In this document: positions 8,585 to 16,634 of the stretch, piece by piece
How the letters are laid out: every line of letters begins with the position of its first letter
Position numbering within the stretch: the stretch's first letter is position 1
NCBI RefSeq assembly: GCF_001280005.1
Contig: NZ_LGDW01000348.1
Span: 62,001-126,000, forward strand
Length of the DNA stretch: 64,000 bases
Source of the DNA: Streptomyces sp. NRRL WC-3618
GTDB taxonomy: Bacteria > Actinomycetota > Actinomycetes > Streptomycetales > Streptomycetaceae
Direction: 5' to 3'
The notes under the pieces: generated by a model
What the model was told of the DNA's origin: nothing
What the model saw: only the letters and a program-made list of their open reading frames with translations
The model's database searches: none
Translations under genes and position numbers: made by a program

Positions 8585-9823
8585 ATGGCAGGCAACTCGG
8601 ACCCGCTCACTCCGCGGGCCAAGCTGGCGGTGACGGCCGGTAAGGCCGTCGCGGCGGCATCGCGTGCGGCGGGGCGCGGCAGCGGGTCGGTGATCGGCGG
8701 CAAGGTAGCCCTCAAACTCGACCCCGACCTCCTCGCCCGGCTCGCCCAGCACCTCGACGTGATCCTCGTCTCGGCGACGAACGGCAAGACCACGACCACG
8801 CGGCTCATCGCGGAGGCCCTGCGCGCGGCCGGACCGGTCGTGTCGAACGCGCTCGGCGCCAACATGCCCGCGGGCATCACCTCGGCGCTCGCGGGCGGCT
8901 CGGACGCCAAGTTCGGGGTCATCGAGGTCGACGAGAAGTACCTCGCCGGCGTCGCCCGGGACACGGCCCCCAAGTGCATCGCGCTGCTCAACCTCTCCCG
9001 CGACCAGCTCGACCGCGCCGCCGAGACCCGCATGCTCGCCGAGAACTGGCGTGAGGGGCTCGCCGGTTCGAAGGCCGTGATCGTCGCCAACGCCGACGAC
9101 CCGCTGATCGTGTGGGCCGCCTCCTCCTCCCCCAACGTGATCTGGGTCGCAGCCGGACAGATGTGGAAGGACGACGCCTGGTCCTGCCCGTCCTGCGGTG
9201 GCGTGATGCAGCGCCCCGGCGACGACTGGTTCTGCGGCCAGTGCGGCTTCCGCCGTCCGACGCCGAGTTGGGCGCTGTCCGGCGACCACGTGCTCGACCC
9301 GCACGGCTCCGCCTGGCCGATCCACCTCCAGCTCCCGGGTCGCGCCAACAAGTCCAACGCGGCCGCCTCCGCCGCTGTCGCCGCCGTGTTCGGCGTACCG
9401 CCGCAGGTCGGTCTGGAGCGCATGTACCAGGTGCAGGCAGTGGCGGGACGGTACGACGTCGTGCAGTTCATGCAGCGCGATCTGCGGCTGCTGCTGGCCA
9501 AGAACCCGGCCGGCTGGCTGGAGACGTTCTCCCTGATCGACCCGCCGCCGACCCCGGTCATCCTCTCCGTGAACGCGCGGGGCGCCGACGGCACCGACAC
9601 CTCGTGGCTGTGGGACGTCGACTACACGCAGCTCACCGGGCACCCGATCTTCGTCATCGGCGACCGCAAGCTGGACCTCGCGGTACGGCTCGAGGTGGCG
9701 AACCAGCACTTCCAGGTCTGCGACAGCGCCGACCAGGCCGTGCAGATGGCGCCGCCCGGCCGGATCGAGGTCATCGCGAACTACACCGCCTTCCAGGACC
9801 TGCGCCGCCGCGTCGGCAACTGA
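8585..9823 (+). CDS. murT: lipid II isoglutaminyl synthase subunit MurT
   Basis: A 412-residue Mur-ligase-like subunit of the MurT-GatD complex, which amidates the alpha-carboxyl of D-Glu in the lipid II stem peptide. The ATP-binding loop ATNGKTTTT is at residues 64-72. A ribbon-type zinc site (Cys201, Cys204, Cys217, Cys220; CPSC and CGQC) is inserted in the central domain as in S. aureus MurT, and a DUF1727 domain forms the C-terminus. The gene starts at ATG 8585 after a GGAGG and is followed after 37 bp by gatD, its obligate glutaminase partner. Confidence 0.95.
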   Translation: MAGNSDPLTPRAKLAVTAGKAVAAASRAAGRGSGSVIGGKVALKLDPDLLARLAQHLDVILVSATNGKTTTTRLIAEALRAAGPVVSNALGANMPAGITSALAGGSDAKFGVIEVDEKYLAGVARDTAPKCIALLNLSRDQLDRAAETRMLAENWREGLAGSKAVIVANADDPLIVWAASSSPNVIWVAAGQMWKDDAWSCPSCGGVMQRPGDDWFCGQCGFRRPTPSWALSGDHVLDPHGSAWPIHLQLPGRANKSNAAASAAVAAVFGVPPQVGLERMYQVQAVAGRYDVVQFMQRDLRLLLAKNPAGWLETFSLIDPPPTPVILSVNARGADGTDTSWLWDVDYTQLTGHPIFVIGDRKLDLAVRLEVANQHFQVCDSADQAVQMAPPGRIEVIANYTAFQDLRRRVGN

Positions 9824-9860
9824 CCACCGCCGGCAACCGACCACTAAGGACGATCACTTC

Positions 9861-10592
9861 ATGGCCGACAACCAGCTGCGTCTGGTGTGGATCTACCCGG
9901 ACCTGCTCAGCACCTACGGCGACCAGGGCAACGCACTCGTCCTGGAGCGCCGGGCCCGCCAGCGCGGCCTCGACGTGGCGCGGCTCGACGTGCGCAGCGA
10001 CCAACCGATCCCCACCTCCGGCGACATCTATCTGATCGGCGGCGGTGAGGACCGGCCGCAGCGGCTCGCGGCGGAACGTTTGCGCCGGGACGGCGGTCTG
10101 CACCGGGCCGTCGGCAACGGCGCGATCGTGTTCTCCGTGTGTGCCGGGTACCAGATCCTGGGCCACGAGTTCATCAACGACCTCGGTCAGCGCGAGCCCG
10201 GCCTCGGGCTGCTCGACGTGGTCTCGGTGCGCGGCGAGGGCGAGCGGTGCGTGGGAGACGTACTCGGGGACATCGACGCGCGCCTCGGCCTGCCTCCGCT
10301 GACCGGCTTCGAGAACCACCAGGGCGTCACCCACCTCGGCCCCACCGCCCGCCCGTTCGCGAAGGTGCGGCTCGGCAAGGGCAACGGCACGGGGGACGGC
10401 ACGGAGGGCGCGTACAACGACACGGTCTTCGGTACGTACATGCACGGGCCCGTGCTCGCCCGTAACCCGCTGATCGCGGACCTGCTCCTCAAGCTGGCCC
10501 TCGACGTCAACGCGCTGCCGCCGACCGACGACCGCTGGTACGAGGCGTTGCGGGGCGAGCGGATCACGGCGGCGCAGCAGCAGCCCGCCTGA
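9861..10592 (+). CDS. gatD: lipid II isoglutaminyl synthase glutaminase subunit GatD
   Basis: A 243-residue class I glutamine amidotransferase (CobB/CobQ-like) that supplies ammonia to MurT. The nucleophile is Cys94 in the elbow VCAGYQILG, the same number as in S. aureus GatD, and the expected partner histidine lies in YMHGPVL at about residue 195. The opening (LVWIYPDLLSTYGDQGN) is typical of GatD. It is transcribed with murT. Amidation of D-Glu to D-isoGln is general in actinobacterial peptidoglycan, so the pair is probably essential or nearly so (family knowledge). Confidence 0.95.
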   Translation: MADNQLRLVWIYPDLLSTYGDQGNALVLERRARQRGLDVARLDVRSDQPIPTSGDIYLIGGGEDRPQRLAAERLRRDGGLHRAVGNGAIVFSVCAGYQILGHEFINDLGQREPGLGLLDVVSVRGEGERCVGDVLGDIDARLGLPPLTGFENHQGVTHLGPTARPFAKVRLGKGNGTGDGTEGAYNDTVFGTYMHGPVLARNPLIADLLLKLALDVNALPPTDDRWYEALRGERITAAQQQPA

Positions 10593-10804
10593 CCTGCGCG
10601 CACCCCAACTCCCGCGCCGACCTGTACACCTGCTGTCCGCGTCGGCGTCACCGGCCCGTCTGTCGGGGCATCCGCACAGGTGAGCGCGGCCGTCCAGTAC
10701 GCGGACGCGTGCTACGGCCAGGGGCCCCGCCGCCGGTATGGTGGCGGGGATCGAGCCGGACAGCGTGGTCCGGTCCCGGCCCACGTGGAGAAGGATTTCG
10801 GGCG

Positions 10805-11830
10805 ATGCGCATTGGTGTCCTGACGTCCGGCGGCGACTGCCCCGGCCTGAACGCCGTCATCCGTTCCGTCGTGCACCGCGCCGTCGTGGACCACGGTGAC
10901 GAGGTGATCGGCTTCCGGGACGGCTGGAAGGGCCTCCTGGAGTGCGACTACCTGAAGCTCGACCTCGACGCGGTGAGCGGCATCCTCGCTCGCGGCGGCA
11001 CCATCCTCGGCTCCTCCCGGGTCCGCCCCGAGCATCTGCGGGACGGCGTGGAGCGGGCCAGGGGCCATGTCGCCGAGCTCGGGCTCGACGCGATCATCCC
11101 GATCGGCGGCGAGGGCACCCTCAAGGCGGCCCGGCTGCTGTCCGACAACGGCCTGCCGATAGTCGGCGTACCGAAGACCATCGACAACGACATCGCGGTC
11201 ACGGACGTCACCTTCGGCTTCGACACGGCCGTCGGGGTCGCCACGGAGGCCCTGGACCGGCTCAAGACGACCGCCGAGTCCCACCAGCGCGTCCTGATCG
11301 TCGAGGTCATGGGCCGCCACACCGGCTGGATCGCCCTGCACTCCGGTATGGCCGCGGGCGCCCACGCCATCGTCGTACCTGAACGCCCCTTCGACATCGA
11401 GGAGTTGGCCGCGCGCGTCGGCGAACGCTTCGAGGCGGGGAAGCGGTTCGCGATCGTCGTCGCCGCGGAGGGCGCGAAGCCGCGCGAGGGCTCGATGGAG
11501 TTCGACGAGGGCGGCAAGGACGTGTACGGCCATGAGCGGTTCGCCGGGATCGCCCGGCAGCTCTCCCTGGAGCTGGAGGAACGGCTCGGGAAGGAGGCGC
11601 GGCCGGTGATTCTCGGGCATGTGCAGCGGGGTGGGACGCCTACGGCCTATGACCGGGTGCTGGCTACCCGGTTCGGGTGGCATGCGGTGGAGGCGGTGCA
11701 TCGGGGGGAGTTCGGGCGGATGACGGCCCTTCGGGGCACTGACATCGTGATGGTGTCTCTTGCCGAAGCCGTCGAGACGCTCAAGACCGTTCCCGAGGCT
11801 CGGTACGCCGAGGCGGAGTGCGTGCTTTAG
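10805..11830 (+). CDS. pfkA: 6-phosphofructokinase
   Basis: A 341-residue phosphofructokinase that converts fructose 6-phosphate to fructose 1,6-bisphosphate. The donor-binding segment reads GGEGT (residues 101-105), whose Gly104 favours ATP rather than pyrophosphate. The catalytic segment reads PKTIDND (123-129), with the Lys that is common in actinobacterial and PPi-type enzymes. This Gly/Lys combination is what I recall for the ATP-dependent Streptomyces PFKs. The ATG at 10805 is preceded by GGAGAAGG; in-frame codons upstream to 10709 are not protein-like. Streptomyces carries several pfkA paralogues, so the number cannot be assigned. Confidence 0.95.
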   Translation: MRIGVLTSGGDCPGLNAVIRSVVHRAVVDHGDEVIGFRDGWKGLLECDYLKLDLDAVSGILARGGTILGSSRVRPEHLRDGVERARGHVAELGLDAIIPIGGEGTLKAARLLSDNGLPIVGVPKTIDNDIAVTDVTFGFDTAVGVATEALDRLKTTAESHQRVLIVEVMGRHTGWIALHSGMAAGAHAIVVPERPFDIEELAARVGERFEAGKRFAIVVAAEGAKPREGSMEFDEGGKDVYGHERFAGIARQLSLELEERLGKEARPVILGHVQRGGTPTAYDRVLATRFGWHAVEAVHRGEFGRMTALRGTDIVMVSLAEAVETLKTVPEARYAEAECVL

Positions 11831-11844
11831 CCGTTGACGGTTGT

Positions 11845-11921
11845 TCGTCGGGTGCGGGTTCGCTGTGGCTGGTCGCGCCCACGCGGCGGAGCCGCACATG
11901 TCAGAGCCCCGCGCCCCTAAA
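11845..11921. repeat. interspersed Streptomyces intergenic element, copy 3 (inverted orientation)
   Basis: The reverse complement matches copies 1 and 2 (TTAGGGGCGCGGGGCTCTGA, GCGGCTCCGCCGC core) with a few substitutions (GCGTGGGCGCGACCAGCC). Here it lies between pfkA and the next gene on the same strand, not at a convergent junction, and probably terminates pfkA transcription. Confidence 0.7.
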
Positions 11922-11985
11922 GGCGAAAAACCTTCCACCGCCCCCCGGTCCCAGTCGTGACCGGGGGCGGTTCTACTCTTGGGGG

Positions 11986-12936
11986 ATGGAGCACAGCGGG
12001 CACGGTATGACCATGGATCTTCTGCCCTTCACCTTGGGGCGGGGGCTCGGGTGGTCCGCCGATCCGTTCTTTCTGGTCGCCTGTCTGGTGGGGCTCGGGC
12101 TCTACGCGTGGGGTGTTGTGCGGCTCGCGCGGCGTGGGGACTCGTGGTCCGTCGGGCGGACCGTGTCCTTCGTGCTCGGTGTGCTGACCGTCATGCTCGT
12201 CATGTGCACCAGGCTCAACGACTACGGCATGGTCATGTTCAGCGTGCACATGGTGCAGCACATGGTGATCAGCATGGTCTCGCCGATCCTCATCCTGCTC
12301 GGTGCGCCGATCACCCTCGCGCTGCGGGCCCTGCCGGTCGCGGCCCGGGGACGGAAGGGGCCGCGTGAGCTGCTGCTCGCGCTGCTGCACAGCCGGTACA
12401 TGCGGATCATCACGCATGCGGCGTTCACCATCCCGCTGTTCATCGCCAGCCTCTACGCCCTGTACTTCACGCCGGTCTTCGACTTTCTGATGGAGTCGAA
12501 GACCGGGCACGTCGCGATGATGTGTCACTTCCTCGCCGTCGGGCTGATCTTCTTCTGGCCGATCATGGGCGTCGACCCCGGCCCGAACCGGCCCGGCTAT
12601 CTGATGCGGATGCTGGAGTTGTTCGCGGGCATGCCGTTCCACGCGTTCTTCGGGATCGCGCTGATGATGGCGTCGGCGCCGATGGTCGAGTCGTACAAGA
12701 ATCCGCCCGCCTCGCTCGGCATCGACGCGCTCTCCGACCAGAACGCGGCCGGCGGGATCGCCTGGGCGTTCAGCGAGATCCCGACCGTGCTCGTCCTGCT
12801 GACGCTGCTCTTCCAGTGGTACAGCTCCGAGCAGCGGCAGGCGAAGCGTCAGGACCGGGCCGCCGACCGTGACGGCGACAAGGAACTCGAGGCGTACAAC
12901 GCCTATTTGGCCTCACTGAACGCACGCGGGCGCTGA
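11986..12936 (+). CDS. CtaG-like cytochrome c oxidase assembly membrane protein
   Basis: A 316-residue polytopic membrane protein of the caa3-type CtaG family (PF09678-like), thought to help assemble or insert copper into cytochrome c oxidase. About seven hydrophobic segments can be picked out, beginning FFLVACLVGLGLYAWG. Conserved His/Met-rich motifs lie in or next to them (SVHMVQHMVISMVSP; HVAMMCHFLAVG; ELFAGMPFHAFFG), and they could bind metal. A short His/Met head (MEHSGHGMTM) precedes the first helix. The C-terminus is charged and cytoplasmic. ATG 11986 follows GGGGG. The role in oxidase maturation is family-based. Confidence 0.87.
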   Translation: MEHSGHGMTMDLLPFTLGRGLGWSADPFFLVACLVGLGLYAWGVVRLARRGDSWSVGRTVSFVLGVLTVMLVMCTRLNDYGMVMFSVHMVQHMVISMVSPILILLGAPITLALRALPVAARGRKGPRELLLALLHSRYMRIITHAAFTIPLFIASLYALYFTPVFDFLMESKTGHVAMMCHFLAVGLIFFWPIMGVDPGPNRPGYLMRMLELFAGMPFHAFFGIALMMASAPMVESYKNPPASLGIDALSDQNAAGGIAWAFSEIPTVLVLLTLLFQWYSSEQRQAKRQDRAADRDGDKELEAYNAYLASLNARGR

Positions 12937-13014
12937 ATCAACTTTTATTCCCGTTGCCTGAAACACTTTCTTATTCAGTAGCATGTACGTGATGTATCCG
13001 CCGGGGGGAGCGGT

Positions 13015-14466
13015 ATGACACTGCGTGCTTTCAAAAAACTAGGGCTTCACCACCTGTCCGTCGCACTGTTGTGCGTTCTTTTCGTCAGTAGTTGCGAAAG
13101 AGAGTCGCCGCCGACGGTGGTGAAGGCGGTGGCCTCGGGGGTGGCCTCCCTCGCGCCGTTCTTCGACGAGAGCAGCGGCCTGGGCCATGACGCGCACGTC
13201 CGTTCGCAGCCCGCGCACGGCAGCAGCCTGCAGCAGGGCAGTACGCCCGGGCTGTACGGGGGCACGAGGAAGCCGACGGTCTGTGACGTCGACCGGCTGA
13301 AGCAATTCCTCACCGACCCCCGCAACAACAGGAAGGCCCAGGAATGGGCACGTGTGGTCGATATTCCGCAGAGCGGGATTCCCGCCTATCTCGACCGCCT
13401 CACACCCGTTCTCCTGCGTCACGACACCCTCGTGAAGAACCACGACTACAAGAGGGAAAAAGCGGTCCCCTTCGACGCACTGCTCCAGGCGGGAATCGCG
13501 GTGCTCGTCGATGAGGCGGGAGTTCCCGCCGTGAAGTGTTCATGCGGAAATCCGCTGAAGTCGTTCAAGGGTGCGACCGACCGTATTTCCGTCCAGTTCG
13601 AGGACGGCAACAAGAAGTGGCGGGACTACGACGCCGACGAGGTCGTGCTCGTACGCCCCGCACCCAGCAAGGTCGACCGGTTCGCGCTCGTCGACGTGGA
13701 CGAACCCGAGCGGGGCATCTACCGGCAGACCGGGACCAAGGGAGAGGCCGACACGGTCTTCGACACCCGCGAGCGGCATCAGGTTCCGCGCTTCTCCGGA
13801 ACGACCTTCGGCGCCGCGAGCAGCCTACTGACGAACCTGGGCCTGGCGACGGCGTACGACAGCGCCGGGCTGCCCCCGCCGGACGCCACCGTCACCGGGT
13901 CGCACCCGGGTCCGGGAACCGCGCTCCCCTTCGGCTCGTACGTCACCCTGAACGTCCACATCGAGTCCGGGTCGGCGGACGACGGCAGCGGAGGAGCAAG
14001 GGGAAGCGGCGGCGCCACTCCCTCCTGGCCGGGGTCGGGTACGGGTTCGGGTTCGGCGCCTGGTTCGGGGGCGAGCTCGGCTCCAGGGTCCGACAGCCCG
14101 TCACCCGGCGGGACCGGTGCCTCGGCGTCTCCCTCCGCCTCTCCCTCCGTATCTCCCTCGTCCCCGCCTCCGTCCAGCGACGAGCCCAGTCCCCCGGCAT
14201 CCGAGCCCCCGCCGTCCGAGCCGCCGACATCCGATCCCACCCCCTCCGGCCCCGGCACCAGCACCCCCGACACCGACCCCCCGAGCGAGGCACCCTCCTC
14301 CGAACCTCCTCCACCACCGCCTCCCGCTCCGCCTCCCTCACCCCCACCGCCGTCGAGCGACGAGCCCAGCGCACCGCCGGACCCGACCAGCGCGTCCCCC
14401 GACCCAGGCAGTCCGCCTCCGTCGACCACCACGACTTCGGCCTCCTCGGAATCGCCGGGTGCGTAA
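13015..14466 (+). CDS. DUF6777-type lipoprotein with a PASTA-like repeat and Ser/Pro-rich tail
   Basis: A 483-residue exported protein. The signal peptide ends in a lipobox (VSSC, lipidated Cys27). A conserved globular part, about residues 88-255, begins at CDVDRLKQFL and matches what I recall as DUF6777. A PASTA-like repeat lies at about 256-317 (VPRFSG..., SHPGPGTALPFGS, VTLNV), followed by a low-complexity Gly/Ser then Pro/Ser/Glu tail to the end. The ATG is preceded by GGGGGGAG. It is followed after 77 bp by a transmembrane Ser/Thr kinase. PASTA repeats normally sit on such kinases, so this may be a separate ligand-binding partner or substrate (inference). Confidence 0.8.
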   Translation: MTLRAFKKLGLHHLSVALLCVLFVSSCERESPPTVVKAVASGVASLAPFFDESSGLGHDAHVRSQPAHGSSLQQGSTPGLYGGTRKPTVCDVDRLKQFLTDPRNNRKAQEWARVVDIPQSGIPAYLDRLTPVLLRHDTLVKNHDYKREKAVPFDALLQAGIAVLVDEAGVPAVKCSCGNPLKSFKGATDRISVQFEDGNKKWRDYDADEVVLVRPAPSKVDRFALVDVDEPERGIYRQTGTKGEADTVFDTRERHQVPRFSGTTFGAASSLLTNLGLATAYDSAGLPPPDATVTGSHPGPGTALPFGSYVTLNVHIESGSADDGSGGARGSGGATPSWPGSGTGSGSAPGSGASSAPGSDSPSPGGTGASASPSASPSVSPSSPPPSSDEPSPPASEPPPSEPPTSDPTPSGPGTSTPDTDPPSEAPSSEPPPPPPPAPPPSPPPPSSDEPSAPPDPTSASPDPGSPPPSTTTTSASSESPGA

Positions 14467-14543
14467 TCGCGCCCTTCGACCAGCCCCCACCGGCGGGCAG
14501 CCAACGAACCGCCCATCCAGCGGGTAGACGCGGGAGTCACCGG

Positions 14544-16406
14544 ATGCCATCAGGACCACCCCCAGGACCACCCACCTCGGGAGTCGGCCGGGTCATCGCC
14601 GGCCGTTACCTTCTGCTCAACCAGCTCGGCAGCGGCGGCATGGGCCACGTCTGGCTCGCCCACGACCAGAGACTCGCCTGCGAGGTCGCCCTCAAGGAGA
14701 TCGTGTTCCGCGACCCGGCCGAGGCCTCCGACGAGCGCACCGCCCGGGTCGCCCGGGCCCGCGCCGAGGCACGGCACGCGGCCGTGCTGCGCGGCAACCC
14801 GAACGTGGTGACCGTGCACGACGTACTCGAACACGAGGGCCTGCCCTGGATCGTCATGGAGTACGTGGCGGGCGCCCTCGACCTGCGCGACCTGATCGGC
14901 ATGCGCGGCCCCCTCGCGCCGGCCGAGGCCGCCCGGATCGGCCTCGCCGTCCTGGACGCGCTGACCGCCGGACACGAGCAGGGCATCATGCACCGGGATG
15001 TGAAGCCCGCGAACATCCTGCTGGCGCCGGACCGCAGCGGGACGCCGTACGCCCGGATCCTGCTCACCGACTACGGCATCTCGGTGCAACCGGAGACGGG
15101 CGAGCCCCGGTACACGATGACGTCCACCCTGGTCGGCACGGCGGGGTATCTGGCGCCCGAGCGGGCCACCGGCGGGCCGCCGACCGCCGCCGCCGACCTG
15201 TTCTCGCTGGGCTGCACGCTGTACTACGCCGTCGAGGGCGTCGGGCCGTTCGAACGGGACACCGATCTCGCGGAGATCACCGCCGTGGTCATGGAGGAAC
15301 CCCGCAAGCCGGAGCGGGCGGGCGCCCTGGGACCGGTGCTGGAGGCGATGCTCGCCAAGGATCCGGCGCTGCGGATCACGGCGGACCTGGCGGAAGCGGC
15401 CCTGGACCGGATCGTCACCCCCGAGGCCCACGCGTACGAGCGCTCCCGGACGGACCCGGGGTCGCTTCCGCCGTGGGGTGCGCCGGAGCAGTTGTACGGG
15501 CCTGTGCAGGCGCCCTCCCCTCCGGGCGGGCCCGACCCCACGCCCGCGCAGGGCTTCAGTCCGCCCGTCCCGCCGCCTCCCCGTCGCCACCGCCTGCTCC
15601 CGGCGGCGTTGGGTGCCCTGATCGGAGTCGTGCTGGCCGGTGTCGGGGTCTGGTTCATGCTGGGCGACCCGCCCGGCGGCGGCGAGCAGAGCGTCGGGAA
15701 GCCGTACGGCGGCCCCGTCGGGCTCGCCGCGCCGTTGGCGGTGGGCGACTGTGTGATCGCCGACTGGCCCGGCGGTGCGCGCTTCAAGGGGGCGCCGCGG
15801 CTGACCGTGGACCCGACCTGCCGGGACACGTCGCCGGACGGGCAGGTGCTGGCGGTCGTGGCCGACGGGTCCGTCGCCGAGGCGCGGGAGCAGGGGCCGG
15901 CCCAGTGCGAGGAGCGGACCCGGGATCTGCGGGAGAAGCTCGCGGACGTACGCGGGTACGCCGTCGTGCCGGCCGAGGGCGGGTTCGAGGCGACCGGAAG
16001 GCGTACGGCCTGTCTGCTGCTCGGCGCGCACGGCCCGGTGTACGGGCCGCTCGGGCCGTTCCGTGAGCCGGGGCAGGCGTTCAGCGACACGGCCTCCATG
16101 CAGAAACGGGACTGTCTGCGGTCGCCGTCGGGCCGGGAGGCACGGCTGGTCGCCTGTACCGAGCCGCACGACGAGGAGGTCCTCGGGTTCACGCGGCTGG
16201 ACGCCGGTGTCCCCTTCGAGAAGGCGCGGGACATGTCGGACACGGCCTGCGCGAAGGACGTGCCGCCGACCGACTACGGCTTCGATCCGTCGGTCTACCG
16301 GGCCGGGTCCTGGACGAGCCGTGGAGCGTGGGACTCCGGAACGCGTTTTGTCGTCTGCACTGTTCGAAAGCAGAACGGGGGCACCATGGAGGGAGAAGAG
16401 CCATGA
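14544..16406 (+). CDS. transmembrane Ser/Thr protein kinase
   Basis: A 620-residue Hanks-type kinase. The catalytic domain (about 16-285) has the glycine loop LGSGGMGHVW, Lys51 in VALKEI, HRDVKPANI (Asp152), and a DYG (176-178) in place of DFG. A Pro-rich linker leads to one membrane helix at about 349-373 (LLPAALGALIGVVLAGVGVW). The roughly 245-residue outer domain has no PASTA repeats. It contains two related segments, each with GDC/RDC followed by a C..P/T-H-type motif (AVGDCVIADW; QKRDCLRSP...ACTEPHDEEV), resembling tandem septum-formation (Septum_form) domains. ATG 14544 was chosen; the frame is open further upstream but only as a shadow of the preceding gene. Confidence 0.93.
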   Translation: MPSGPPPGPPTSGVGRVIAGRYLLLNQLGSGGMGHVWLAHDQRLACEVALKEIVFRDPAEASDERTARVARARAEARHAAVLRGNPNVVTVHDVLEHEGLPWIVMEYVAGALDLRDLIGMRGPLAPAEAARIGLAVLDALTAGHEQGIMHRDVKPANILLAPDRSGTPYARILLTDYGISVQPETGEPRYTMTSTLVGTAGYLAPERATGGPPTAAADLFSLGCTLYYAVEGVGPFERDTDLAEITAVVMEEPRKPERAGALGPVLEAMLAKDPALRITADLAEAALDRIVTPEAHAYERSRTDPGSLPPWGAPEQLYGPVQAPSPPGGPDPTPAQGFSPPVPPPPRRHRLLPAALGALIGVVLAGVGVWFMLGDPPGGGEQSVGKPYGGPVGLAAPLAVGDCVIADWPGGARFKGAPRLTVDPTCRDTSPDGQVLAVVADGSVAEAREQGPAQCEERTRDLREKLADVRGYAVVPAEGGFEATGRRTACLLLGAHGPVYGPLGPFREPGQAFSDTASMQKRDCLRSPSGREARLVACTEPHDEEVLGFTRLDAGVPFEKARDMSDTACAKDVPPTDYGFDPSVYRAGSWTSRGAWDSGTRFVVCTVRKQNGGTMEGEEP

Positions 16407-16419
16407 GGAGGGTGTTGCG

Positions 16420-16590
16420 ATGCCCGGTTCCACGAACGGTTCCACGAAGACCATGGGGGTGCTCACCGTAGGCGGGCTCGTCGTGGTGACGGCCTACACG
16501 GTGGCGCTCGGCAGCAACGGCTGGCTGTGGTTCGGCTGGGTGGTGCTGGGCCTGATCACGCTCGGGATGGTGGTCACCCGGCCCACCTGA
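16420..16590 (+). CDS. small membrane protein
   Basis: A 56-residue protein beginning MPGSTNGSTKTMG, with two hydrophobic stretches (VLTVGGLVVVTAYTVAL and WLWFGWVVLGLITLGMVV) that could form a helical hairpin. The ATG at 16420 has a GAGGAGGG 7-8 nt upstream and lies 13 bp after the kinase stop, so it is probably co-transcribed with the kinase. No family recognised. Confidence 0.7.
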   Translation: MPGSTNGSTKTMGVLTVGGLVVVTAYTVALGSNGWLWFGWVVLGLITLGMVVTRPT

Positions 16591-16634
16591 GCTCCGTACA
16601 CCCGAACGGGCTAATAGGTTCACGGCGGGTCGGG

